Shown: piece after piece, positions 6,774-13,979 of the stretch | Numbering within the stretch: position 1 is the stretch's first letter | Layout: each line of letters opens with the position of its first letter | Origin: a virus | Virus record (IMG/VR): IMGVR_UViG_3300025325_000167 | Span: 1-20,177 of that record | DNA length: 20,177 nucleotides | Strand: one strand, 5' to 3' | Notes under the pieces: generated by a model | The model's database searches: none | What the model was told of the DNA's origin: nothing | The model's input: only the letters and a program-made list of their open reading frames with translations | Translations under genes and position numbers: made by a program

Positions 6774-8899
6774 TTTGAAGATTCCGTGATCGTCGTCCGT
6801 CCCCCCGGCTCATCGCCCTTTGATTCCATCTTTGGCGCTTCCTGCCCACTCGCTTTGCGTCCGGCGCTGTTGGCGACCTGGCCAATACCCATGAGGTTCT
6901 GAGCGACCAACCGCTCCGTGATGGTCTGCGGCACGCGAACCTCCAGCAGTTGCCCGGATGCTGGATCGAAGGTATAGGACTTCCCATCTGGCGCTTGGAG
7001 CGGTGCGTTCACGAGCCCCCCCTGCGCATTCAGCATGAGTTGTTGCACAAGGGCCGCTTGCACCTCTGGAGGAATCGGTTCCAGCGGTGGCAGAGGAATA
7101 GCCGGGGGCGCACCCACGTTCGGGGTTTCCATCGTCTCGTGGTAACTCCAGAAATCGCGGAGTCCCGAGCGGACTTCCTGCATCGCGATCATGCGCCGAT
7201 CCGCCCCGTTGATCGCGAGGATCGAGTTGGGCGCGACCGTGAAAATAAACTGGTTGTGGAAGTACTGGGCTCGCTGATCTCTGGTGGTGAGATCGGGATC
7301 CAGTTCCGGGGTGTAGCCAGCCATGTGCGGCTTGACCGCCGGGACCAGCGTGTCCGGGTCGTAATCAATGTCCGCTAGTGTCGAGGCGCTCTCGCCCAGC
7401 AGCGCAATAAATTGTTTGGTCGTGCGAAATTGGAAGTAGTTCGGTTTGATCAGATCGGCCAGATCGCGCATGAACCCTTCGACCTGCCGGGCTTCATAGC
7501 GGATCTCAGGCGTGAGGGCTTCATAGTACTTCTGGATCGTGTCCGCGGAGGGCATCTGGCGAAGCTGCATGAGTGCGGACAAGTTGGCTGTGCCGCTCAT
7601 GTCCGCGAACTTCTGCGTGAGCCGATCCCACAACTCCAAGCCCAGGGACATGATTTGCGCGTTCGGCCCATCGAGCTTCTTGTACGGATCGCCAAAGCTG
7701 GGATTGGTCTTGAGGCGCTTGCCAGGACGGCGGGTGTCGCTCACGCGCATGGTGGTTTCAGACACGGCGTTCCTGTTGAACACCACGTCCGGGTCCAGCC
7801 ACTGCATCAGCGCCAAGCGCATGTCATTCGCCGTCTCGTTGATCGCGTCCTGGATTGGACAGAGGTCGTTCATCAGCGGGATGCCCAGCAGTTGCCAGGG
7901 GACCGACCAGAGACGCAGGCGGCAGACGGGATAGCGCGCGTGCCAGTAGGTGTTCGGGCCATCGTAGACGACTGCGTCGTCTGTTGCGACTACGAGTCGC
8001 CCGCGGGGATACAACGGTTCGTTCGGCTGGGCGACGTATTGCCACGCTGAGCCAGGCGTGCCCATCACGATCCCACGATCGGTGAGGTTGCGCGTGCGGT
8101 CGCGGAGGTAGGCGCGATAGAGCACGATCTGGCCCGAGCGGGACTTGCGCGTATGCGTGCCCGTCTGTCCTAACCCCGCAAGGGGATCGGCCGGGGTGAT
8201 CAGTCTGGCCGCCATCGTGCGGAACTTGCCCATCACCCGGCCCAACTGATTGTCGCTGGCTGGCCGAAAGAGCGCAGCCTTGGTGGGGTACATGCCTCGG
8301 AGCGCATTGACCGAGTGTTCCTCGCGCAGGACGACTCCTTCCCACAACTGGACTGATCGACCTTGTGAGGGTCTGATCGGCAGAGTATCTCTGGGATCAC
8401 GCGCCGAGTAGCTATTCGCTCCACCGAAGGGCGCATGCGGGTCCCAGTCCACCACTAAGTCCCCAGTCCCACAGGTGAGCGCGTACTTCACACACTCACC
8501 CAGCTCGATGTCGGCCATCGTCATGACCCACTCGGCGATCGCAAGGCGGTTGAGGAGATCGGCCTGACGCTGGAACAGATCGGGGTTGGTGGGCCGCCAG
8601 CCGAACACGGGTTTGAGATCGGTCAGGGCCGAGACGTGGGCTTGGACCGCCTTGCGCGTCTCGTTGATCACGACTTGGGGGAGGTACTTCAGACGCTGGC
8701 GCTCAGGACTCAGTTGTTCGCCGACGAGGTAGAGCTGGGAGCGTTCGATCACGTCGTAGGAGGGATCGGCGCGGTTGATGCGGTCGCCTTCTTCAATCGC
8801 TTCCTGGAGCCAGCCGAGCACACGGGGATCGCCCTTGGCCAGGGTGTCGGCGGTGGTACGGGGTAAATCTCGAATGCCCGCGATGGAGAACTCTGGCAT
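6770..8899 (-). CDS. Portal protein, 709 aa
   Basis: The dodecameric portal forms the DNA entry vertex, to which terminase and neck proteins dock. At 709 residues it has the size of the large P22-like portals. Visible: N-terminal helical region (GDPRVLGWLQEAIEEGDR, YDVIERSQLYLVGEQL), a core with RKAVQAHVSALTDLKPVFG and MTMADIELGECVKYALTCG, a stem/wing-like beta region with PRGRLVVATDDAVVYDG, RYPVCRLRLWSVPWQLLG and PLMNDLCPIQDAINETAND (the 'pi.d....n...d.r..' pattern typical of portals), and a Gln/Pro-rich tail. The ATG at 8899 has GGAGAAG upstream. It follows terminase and accessory genes and precedes scaffold and capsid, the usual order. Confidence 0.8.
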   Translation of the reverse strand: MPEFSIAGIRDLPRTTADTLAKGDPRVLGWLQEAIEEGDRINRADPSYDVIERSQLYLVGEQLSPERQRLKYLPQVVINETRKAVQAHVSALTDLKPVFGWRPTNPDLFQRQADLLNRLAIAEWVMTMADIELGECVKYALTCGTGDLVVDWDPHAPFGGANSYSARDPRDTLPIRPSQGRSVQLWEGVVLREEHSVNALRGMYPTKAALFRPASDNQLGRVMGKFRTMAARLITPADPLAGLGQTGTHTRKSRSGQIVLYRAYLRDRTRNLTDRGIVMGTPGSAWQYVAQPNEPLYPRGRLVVATDDAVVYDGPNTYWHARYPVCRLRLWSVPWQLLGIPLMNDLCPIQDAINETANDMRLALMQWLDPDVVFNRNAVSETTMRVSDTRRPGKRLKTNPSFGDPYKKLDGPNAQIMSLGLELWDRLTQKFADMSGTANLSALMQLRQMPSADTIQKYYEALTPEIRYEARQVEGFMRDLADLIKPNYFQFRTTKQFIALLGESASTLADIDYDPDTLVPAVKPHMAGYTPELDPDLTTRDQRAQYFHNQFIFTVAPNSILAINGADRRMIAMQEVRSGLRDFWSYHETMETPNVGAPPAIPLPPLEPIPPEVQAALVQQLMLNAQGGLVNAPLQAPDGKSYTFDPASGQLLEVRVPQTITERLVAQNLMGIGQVANSAGRKASGQEAPKMESKGDEPGGRTTITESSK

Positions 8900-8909
8900 C
8901 TTCTCCTAA

Positions 8910-9308
8910 CTAGATTCGAGTATAGCCCTCATCGAAGACAGCTGCCGGCGAGAAGGAAGCATAGCCGTCTTTGTAGACAACGTAATAACCACCAACCTGC
9001 GGCTCATGCTTGAGTACGTAGGCAGCCGTCACATTGAACGGAGCATAGCCACTGTCGGCTGGCGTAATGACAGCCGTACCTGACTCAGTGAGACGAATGT
9101 CCACAATCTTCAGCGCCCAGACTTCTTTGTGGCACCGATAACGCGGCATCTCAGTACTCGGTGGAAGTACTTCATCTGGCTGAACGCTACGGATCTCTAC
9201 CCTGTTCGCGTGGGGATGCTCCTGCATCAATTTGTCAAAGACTTGCTTCTTCGTCTCACCGAAATAACTTCCGAGCACATGGTCGCCGCTGTCAAAGGCT
9301 TGTCCCAT
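8910..9308 (-). CDS. Phage hypothetical protein of the 'CHKEVWALKI' type, 132 aa
   Basis: The ATG at 9308 has a strong CAGGAGG site. The C-terminal half, PRYRCHKEVWALKIVDIRL through PQVGGYYVVYKDGYASFSP to FDEGYTRI, is a pattern I associate with a family found in many tailed phages ('GGY.V.Y.DGY.S.SP...FE.GY'). Its role is not established to my knowledge; genes like it often lie in accessory or late regions. The N-terminal half (SYFGETKKQVFDKLMQEHP) is helical. Base composition is slightly AT-richer than neighbours. Confidence 0.6.
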   Translation of the reverse strand: MGQAFDSGDHVLGSYFGETKKQVFDKLMQEHPHANRVEIRSVQPDEVLPPSTEMPRYRCHKEVWALKIVDIRLTESGTAVITPADSGYAPFNVTAAYVLKHEPQVGGYYVVYKDGYASFSPAAVFDEGYTRI

Positions 9309-9322
9309 ACTCTAACCTCCTG

Positions 9323-9517
9323 TTAATGTCTCGTCGCGGGCGGAACCTCCGCATCATCCTCAGAGAGTTCCCGTCCGTCAGCAGACCGGTGAACAACCAA
9401 GGTCGCCGTGCGCCAGTCCTCCTCAAAGATCTGCTCACACCAGGGCTGACACCAGCAGCCGCGTGTCTCGTCGTGCGCGATGGCATCGTTGATCGGGAGG
9501 ACGTGATAGTCGTTCAT
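9323..9517 (-). CDS. Small phage protein, 64 aa, 'HVLPINDAIAHDETRGCWC' type
   Basis: The ATG at 9517 overlaps the upstream stop (ATGA) with AAGGATCGAGG before it. MNDYHVLPINDAIAHDETR, then CWCQPWCEQ, then VVHRSADGRELSEDD: this arrangement (HVLP.ND...H..T..CWC.P......VVH.S.DGRE) is one I recognise as recurrent in tailed phages, function unknown. The Cys cluster may bind a metal. Confidence 0.65.
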   Translation of the reverse strand: MNDYHVLPINDAIAHDETRGCWCQPWCEQIFEEDWRTATLVVHRSADGRELSEDDAEVPPATRH

Positions 9518-9999
9518 CCTCGATCCTTCAGCGCGCTCGTGTTCGACTCATTGACCCCCGGCCCAAACACCACCTCGGGCGCGTCAGCCGATTTCCTGAG
9601 TGTGGCGCCAAATCGCGCCGCCGCTTCCTTTGTCGGAGCCTGCTGCGGGTTCTCACCAAGGGTGTGGACGTGCACATTCGAGCGATCCTGAGAATATCTC
9701 CGCCAGACCATCGGCTGACCTTCCCCATTGCGCGCCATCTGCTCGGACTCGCGCTCGACCTGGCGCATCTTGCGCAGCGAATCGACGAGGACCGGGCGGT
9801 TACGGCCATCGGACACCGTGAACTCTTGGAAGGGCTCCTTGGCGTCGATGAACTGCACGAACGGGATCCAGGCCATTCGCTGAGAGAACCCAGAGCAACG
9901 ACAGATCGGCGGATCGGCTTGCGCACCCACGCTGATCGGGCGGTAGACATCGCGTGCGATCTGTCCGCACGACTCACACCAGAAGTCGAACAGGGGCAC
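9514..9999 (-). CDS. FmdB-like zinc-ribbon phage protein, 161 aa
   Basis: A GTG at 9999 follows the previous TAG by one base, with GAGGA about ten bases upstream; a longer reading would run through the whole upstream gene. The N-terminus MPLFDFWCESCGQIARDV with C8, C11 and C33, C35 (ICRCSG) forms a zinc ribbon of the FmdB-like type. The rest is charged and helical (DSLRKMRQVERESEQMARN, PTKEAAARFGATLRKSADA). Probably a structural or DNA/protein-contact domain; specific job unknown. Confidence 0.6.
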   Translation of the reverse strand: MPLFDFWCESCGQIARDVYRPISVGAQADPPICRCSGFSQRMAWIPFVQFIDAKEPFQEFTVSDGRNRPVLVDSLRKMRQVERESEQMARNGEGQPMVWRRYSQDRSNVHVHTLGENPQQAPTKEAAARFGATLRKSADAPEVVFGPGVNESNTSALKDRG

Positions 10000-10000
10000 C

Positions 10001-10204
10001 CTAGAGATCCTCACGCTCGAGATAGGTGTCCGGATCCACACGCAAGTACTCACGCACCGGGTAATCGATCTTGGTAGGCGGCGCATCGGCGCGATACACA
10101 GACAACTTCAACGGGACTGGAATGAGCCAGCGCGGCGGAAGCGGATCCGGCACTGTCACCAGGCGACAGCCACGCGAGGACAACAGCAACACGTCCCTCG
10201 GCAT
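10001..10204 (-). CDS. Hypothetical phage protein, 67 aa
   Basis: The ATG at 10204 overlaps the upstream TGA (TGATG); a start further up at 10306 would run across the end of the previous gene and is rejected. It begins MPRDVLLLSSRGCRLVTVP and is Pro- and beta-rich (PLPPRWLIPVPLKLSVYRA). No recognised domain. Packed between two other small genes downstream of the terminase. Confidence 0.5.
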   Translation of the reverse strand: MPRDVLLLSSRGCRLVTVPDPLPPRWLIPVPLKLSVYRADAPPTKIDYPVREYLRVDPDTYLEREDL

Positions 10205-10638
10205 CAGAGGCTCCACAGGTCTTGCGTAAACTTCGCCACCAGCCGTTCCATGAACACCCGGACGGTCTGGTTCTGCACCGCTGCCCTCTTCTTGAGCTCT
10301 TCCCACTGCGGCGGACTCAGCTCGACCACGATCTCACCAACTTGGAGACGAGCCAGGCGACTGACGGCGAAGAGGAGATCGTTCGCCGACGTGGTTGCCC
10401 CAAGGCCCAGCACCCGATCAAGATCGGCACGAGTCGCATCCGGGATTGTCAATCCGCTCAGGGCTGGCTCGTAGAGCCGATCGAACTGCGCCGTGGGGAC
10501 CGCGTCCACGATCCGCTCGCCGTTCGCCACGAGCCAGTCCCCCGGATAGACGTGGACGGGATACCCGCTGGGCAGCGTGACCAGCTCCGTCTTCACAGCC
10601 TGCCACGCCGTGAGCAGATCCTGTGGACGTGCACGCAC
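10204..10638 (-). CDS. PGDW-type domain plus ribbon-helix-helix-like C-terminus, 144 aa
   Basis: The chosen start is the GTG at 10638, about ten bases after the terminase TGA, with GGCGGAC nearby; ATGs at 10713 or 10848 would overlap the terminase deeply and add a low-complexity Thr/Pro leader. Residues about 28-58 (HVYPGDWLVANGERIVDAV, FDRLYEPAL) match the 'PGDW...g......p...F...YEP' pattern seen in small phage proteins. Residues about 103-140 (EIVVELSPPQWEELKKRAA, QTVRVFMERLVAKF) have the beta strand, helix, helix layout of ribbon-helix-helix (RHH) DNA-binding domains. A combined protein of this kind could be a regulator; this is inference. Confidence 0.5.
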   Translation of the reverse strand: MRARPQDLLTAWQAVKTELVTLPSGYPVHVYPGDWLVANGERIVDAVPTAQFDRLYEPALSGLTIPDATRADLDRVLGLGATTSANDLLFAVSRLARLQVGEIVVELSPPQWEELKKRAAVQNQTVRVFMERLVAKFTQDLWSL

Positions 10639-10648
10639 CGTCCGCCGA

Positions 10649-12917
10649 TCACTCGTGGGACCGAGGGTCGAAGTAGAGGGCGTCGGGTCCCCAGTCGTCG
10701 TCGGCGTCATCATCGATCCCTTGCTTGGCTCCTTCGGCGCTGGTGGCCGAGTTGCGCCAGTCGCGACGGAGTCCACTTCCACGCGAAGCTTCGAGGGCAC
10801 GGGTCGCCTCCCTGCGATGGCGGCGCTCGCTGATCGGTTCGATCTCACCGCCCATCTGCATATAGCATACGAAGTGTCCGATGGCCGCGCTCATCACACA
10901 GTCGTCATGATGACCTGGAGCGGCTTCGGCGTCGCCTAGTCTAGCACCAGGGACCTTGGGGATGATCAAATGGCGCAACTCTGATCGGGAGATTGGGCTA
11001 TGGAGACGGAGATCGAGGACGTGCGAGAACGGATCTTGCGTCGTGAGGGCTTCGTAGAGCCTGGCGAGAATGATGGGTCTGGTTTGCTTGGTCGTCGCCC
11101 AGCCAATCCGTTTCGTGAAGCGCCCACTGGGATCACCCGCATCCAAGACTTCCCAGACGTAGAAGTTGGAGTAGCCCAGATGCAGTTGGAGTTCGTGCTG
11201 CACGACGAGTCCCGGTCCTAAGTTAGCCTCGACAGCGGCTAACGCCTCGATCCCATCAGTATCGAGGTAGTAGCGGCCGATGGCGTCACAGATCCGCGCG
11301 ATCTCGACCGGGCGATGGACGTTGGACACGAACTGCGCGACTTGCTCGGTCGGTTCTTCCACCGTGGGCATCCGGAAGATATCGATGACCGAGAAGTCCA
11401 GCCCCACGCCGTCCCCGACATCGACTGGCATCACGTACGACCGCACGCCCAGACGGCGGGGATATTCGTAGATGAGGAGCACCCCGGCTTCGCGCAGCCC
11501 TTCCACCCCTTCGATGTCCTTGAGTGCCTCGACTCCCAAGCGCCGGAAGCCGTAGCCAGGCGGCACCTCCACGGTCTCGGCGAGGGCGCGAGGCAACCGA
11601 GGGGCGAGTGGGGCGGGCAGACGATGATCGGGCTTCAGTTCCTCGGGTGCGAGGCGGCGAAGTTCCGCGATATCTCTCGAGGGCTCGACCGCCCAGACAT
11701 CGATCAGGGGCTTGGCTTGCTGATCGATCAGTTGGAGCTGTTCGATGTCGAAGACGCCGTGGCCCGCGTACTGGAAGCATTCGTTAGGGTCGCTAGGGGT
11801 ACTCCTTCAAGAACGCGCTGAGCTTGTTCTTCGCCTCGTAAAAGGCTCTCGTCGTTTCGTACCAGTACTGCTGCGCGAGCGTAGGATGAATCGTCTGGCC
11901 CAGGCACCACTGCGGCGATTCACGCTCGGCCTTCTCCACCCACGCTTTGGTCGTCTCGAGCGGTTCCCACCGATCGGGGGGCGCGAGCGAATATTTACTC
12001 GGCACGGCGTAGGCGGCGATGAACAGATTCCGAAACCGCCCGACCGTGCGCGCAGAGGCTTGCCAGTGCTTGTGCCACCAGTCATCCGAGAGTTCAGCCG
12101 TAGACTCCAGGAGGCCCAACGTATCACGGTAGACAGGAATGCCAGGCAGCAACGCCGAGTCAAGCTGATCGGGGTTGTCCCACGTCGCCAACTCCGAGAT
12201 ATGGAAGGTGCTGTAGGTCCGGCCCCGCTCGATGTTGCCCTTCTTTCCGCCCACTTCTTGCAGCGCACCACGGGTGGACTTACCCCATGCGGTACGCAGC
12301 TCTGAGCCGGTGGCCAGCATCAGCTCTCTATTTTTGTTGTAGCCGGTCTGATCGGGCGCGAGCCACCAGGGGAGATGGCGGAAGAGGCGCTCGGCGATGC
12401 GGAAGAGGTAGCCGGCTTGGGATTCGATATCCGATCCCACCAGCGCGCGGATGTAGGGTTGGGTGAAGATGCGGTGGCAGACCAGTGCGACGCCAAGGGT
12501 GGTGATCCCGACTTGACGGATCTTCAGGATGTTCAGCAGCAGCCCATCGGGGGAGCGTTCCTCGACCCGTTGTACCTCCAAGCGTGCGAGGCGGTCGAGC
12601 ATGAACTGTTGGCTCTCCCAGAGCGGGTAGATCGGGATGAGCCCATGCCCCTCCTGATCGATCATGCAGTAGCGTTCAAGGAAGTGGACCGCGTCGATCT
12701 GGCAGAGCAGCCCTTCGCCGTAGACGAAGCGTTTCTCCTCGTTGATGAGCGGACGGGGCTCATCACCCAGTCGATCGGTCCACGCTCGGCAGTCCGCGAC
12801 CGAATAGCGCGGCAGGCGACGATCAGGGAAGACGAGCTGAGGCTGGAGCACCCCGGCCGGCGGAGACTGGAGAAAGAGCGCGCGCTCGCGGCGGGCGACG
12901 ATCTCGGGGGAGTACAT
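10649..12917 (-). CDS. terL: Terminase large subunit, two frames joined by a +1 shift, about 755 aa
   Basis: The packaging motor and headful/cos nuclease. The first frame (12917 to 11796, 374 aa) holds the ATPase: Walker A-like KIRQVGITT (132-140), a Walker B-like segment STFHISELATW (about 236-246) and LLESTAEL (coupling motif, about 269-276). The second frame (11794 to 10649, 381 aa) holds the RNase H-like nuclease: VDVGDGVGLDFSV, GLVVQHELQLHLGYSN and GHHDDCVMSAA supply the acidic residues. The first frame stops at TAG 11793-11795; skipping one base at CCC-T joins FLKEYP to SDPNECFQYAGHGVFDIE, a conserved terminase stretch. The second frame has no plausible start of its own near the junction. 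The start ATG lies after a 28-base repeat-rich gap. A long acidic tail follows the nuclease (DDDADDDWG). Confidence 0.85.
11792..11807 (-). other. Candidate programmed +1 ribosomal frameshift site in terL
   Basis: Minus strand, codons: AAG GAG TAC CCC TAG C. AAGGAG is a Shine-Dalgarno-like hexamer placed one codon (TAC) before the slippery CCC codon, with UAG next and C after it. The prfB +1 site has the same order: AGG GGG UAU CUU UGA C. The P-site tRNA-Pro can re-pair from CCC to CCU; the next codon becomes AGC and the conserved terminase frame continues. A single extra C in the CCCC run would give the same sequence, so sequencing or assembly error must be ruled out. Confidence 0.6.
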
Positions 12918-12948
12918 ACGCCTGTACTACTGTACTCGTGTACTCCTA
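12918..12948 (-). repeat. Tandem 8-bp GTAC-containing repeats before terL
   Basis: On the minus strand the gap between the holin-like stop and the terL ATG reads GAGTACAC, GAGTACAG, TAGTACAG, then GCGT before ATG. GTAC recurs at exactly 8-base spacing (12943-12940, 12935-12932, 12927-12924). AGG in the last unit is the only weak ribosome site for terL. Short regular repeats beside terminase genes can be terminase recognition sites, but nothing here proves that. Confidence 0.5.
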
Positions 12949-13134
12949 CTCGTCGCGGAACAGGCTCGCCGGCCCTTTCGTGATGAAGCGCAGCGCAATA
13001 TTCGCTCCAGCGACGATCGGCACCGCCGCTTCGGCTGGGATCAGGATCCCAAACTGTCCGCTGCTCACGGCGACCGTCGCGAGGAGCACATTGCTCCAGA
13101 ATACCTTACTCTTGAAAATGGATTTTGCTGGCAC
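12946..13134 (-). CDS. Two-helix holin-like membrane protein, 62 aa
   Basis: The GTG at 13134 sits six bases after GGAGG, which is embedded in the last codons of the homing endonuclease gene; the longer reading to 13182 lacks this site. The peptide MPAKSIFKSKVFWSNVLLA has a basic start, a hydrophobic segment (about 12-28), a Pro-marked turn with LIPAEAA, a second hydrophobic segment (about 35-50, AVPIVAGANIALRF) and a charged tail. Small phage membrane proteins with 'K..SKVFW.N' starts occur in lysis cassettes. Two membrane segments resemble class II holins; an unrelated membrane protein remains possible. Confidence 0.55.
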   Translation of the reverse strand: MPAKSIFKSKVFWSNVLLATVAVSSGQFGILIPAEAAVPIVAGANIALRFITKGPASLFRDE

Positions 13135-13136
13135 GT

Positions 13137-13649
13137 TCAGCCTCCATAGTTGAATCGCTTCACGGCTCGAAGCTCTCGACAATCACGCTGTAAAAGATCC
13201 CACGCCTCAGTCGGCATTCGCTTATGAAAGAATTCAGCCTTCAAGTGAACAAGGCGCTTGAACAACTCAAAATCACGAGCCTTCCTAGTCCGTAGGGGGA
13301 ACTGTTCAAAGAGTGGAATGATCACAGATTGAAGTTCACCGATCTTGTTTACAACAAAACGCGCCATCGGATTAGCGGTTCCGTTCTTCAGATTCTCCTC
13401 AACACGTCCAACTTTCAAAGTTCTGTGAATCAGCCGAAGAATCTCAACATCGTCTGTCCGTAACTGCACTTTGAATAGAAAGAGCATCGACGCACGTACT
13501 TGGGACTTGTTATTCCAGTACACGGAGAAGCACCCTTCTCCATCGGCAAAGCCCGCGAACCACTGTCCAAAGCCAACAGGAATAGGCGGAAATGGATAAG
13601 ACAACTTTCGCTTAGTCAGCGTCCCTCCTGTTGGTGCGCTTGACTCCAC
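13137..13649 (-). CDS. Free-standing LAGLIDADG homing endonuclease, about 160-170 aa
   Basis: WFAGFADGEGCFSVYW (about residues 30-45 from the GTG at 13649) is a clear LAGLIDADG motif with its catalytic acidic residue, followed by the expected alpha/beta body (FKVQLRTDDVEILRLIHRT, VGRVEENLKNG, RFVVNKIGELQSVIIPLFE, KARDFELFKRLVHLKAEFF). One motif means it should act as a homodimer that cuts a long site and spreads its own gene. The start is uncertain: GTG 13649 overlaps the upstream gene, whereas CTG at about 13618 follows GGAGG closely. By eye it is clearly poorer in G+C than its neighbours (about half against well over 60%), a sign of recent arrival. It sits between two lysis-type membrane genes. 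Confidence 0.85.
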   Translation of the reverse strand: MESSAPTGGTLTKRKLSYPFPPIPVGFGQWFAGFADGEGCFSVYWNNKSQVRASMLFLFKVQLRTDDVEILRLIHRTLKVGRVEENLKNGTANPMARFVVNKIGELQSVIIPLFEQFPLRTRKARDFELFKRLVHLKAEFFHKRMPTEAWDLLQRDCRELRAVKRFNYGG

Positions 13650-13816
13650 AAGATGAAGTGTCGATTGATGGCGCGCAGATCCTGGCTGACCAGATCGAGC
13701 TGCTTGCTCTGCGTCTCGATCCGCTCGGTCAAGGCGCCCATCCGTACGCCGAAGCCAAAGATGACCCCGAACAGACTCAACAGGAGACCCAGGATGGCGA
13801 TCTGCTCTTTGGTCAT
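13616..13816 (-). CDS. Single-pass membrane protein with coiled tail (holin/spanin-like), 66 aa
   Basis: The ATG at 13816 gives MTKEQIAILGLLLSLFGVIF, a membrane helix at about 7-25, then a coiled-coil-type helix (MGALTERIETQSKQLDLVS, about 27-55) and a charged end (HQQEGR). This layout resembles XhlA-like or i-spanin-like lysis helpers. A GTG at 13846 is an alternative start with no good ribosome site; AGGAG lies 17 bases before the ATG, with a hairpin between. Position between endolysin and holin-like genes supports a lysis role. Confidence 0.55.
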   Translation of the reverse strand: MTKEQIAILGLLLSLFGVIFGFGVRMGALTERIETQSKQLDLVSQDLRAINRHFILWSQAHQQEGR

Positions 13817-13840
13817 AGAGAAGTGCCAGTCTCTCCTGGC
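13817..13840 (-). promoter_or_regulatory. Hairpin-structured ribosome binding site
   Basis: On the minus strand GCCAG-GAGAGA-CTGGC (13840-13825) forms a perfect 5-bp hairpin that holds the Shine-Dalgarno AGGAGA partly in its stem and loop. It is followed by ACTTCTCT (13824-13817), partly complementary to GGAGAGA, and then the ATG at 13816. Alternative pairings could hide or present the site for the membrane protein gene. Confidence 0.35.
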
Positions 13841-13842
13841 TG

Positions 13843-13979
13843 TCACGGCCCGCGGCGTTTAACGTGTGCCGTTACGTGATTTCTCTCCGCCGCAGAGGGC
13901 GCCACACTACCCCGGAACTTTCGCGGCGCGTCGGGTCACTTGCCTATCCGGGACCGATAATTCGAGAACTCCAACCTCC
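13843..13979 (-). other. Gap between lysis genes with a UGA-interrupted reading frame
   Basis: About 135 bases without a normal gene. A strong GGAGG site follows the upstream TAA at once, and TTG at 13974 begins LEFSNYRSRIGK, which ends at TGA (13938-13936). The same frame then stays open for 30 more codons (PDAPRKFRGSVAPSAAERN and on, basic) to TGA at 13845-13843. It could be a decayed small gene, an unrecognised structured RNA leader, or chance. Confidence 0.3.

Noticed and set aside
10649-11596. Nuclease half of terminase as a separate gene starting at TTG 11596
   Set aside because: The same frame is open and conserved-looking up to 11794, and the TTG has no ribosome site; a frameshifted single gene fits better.
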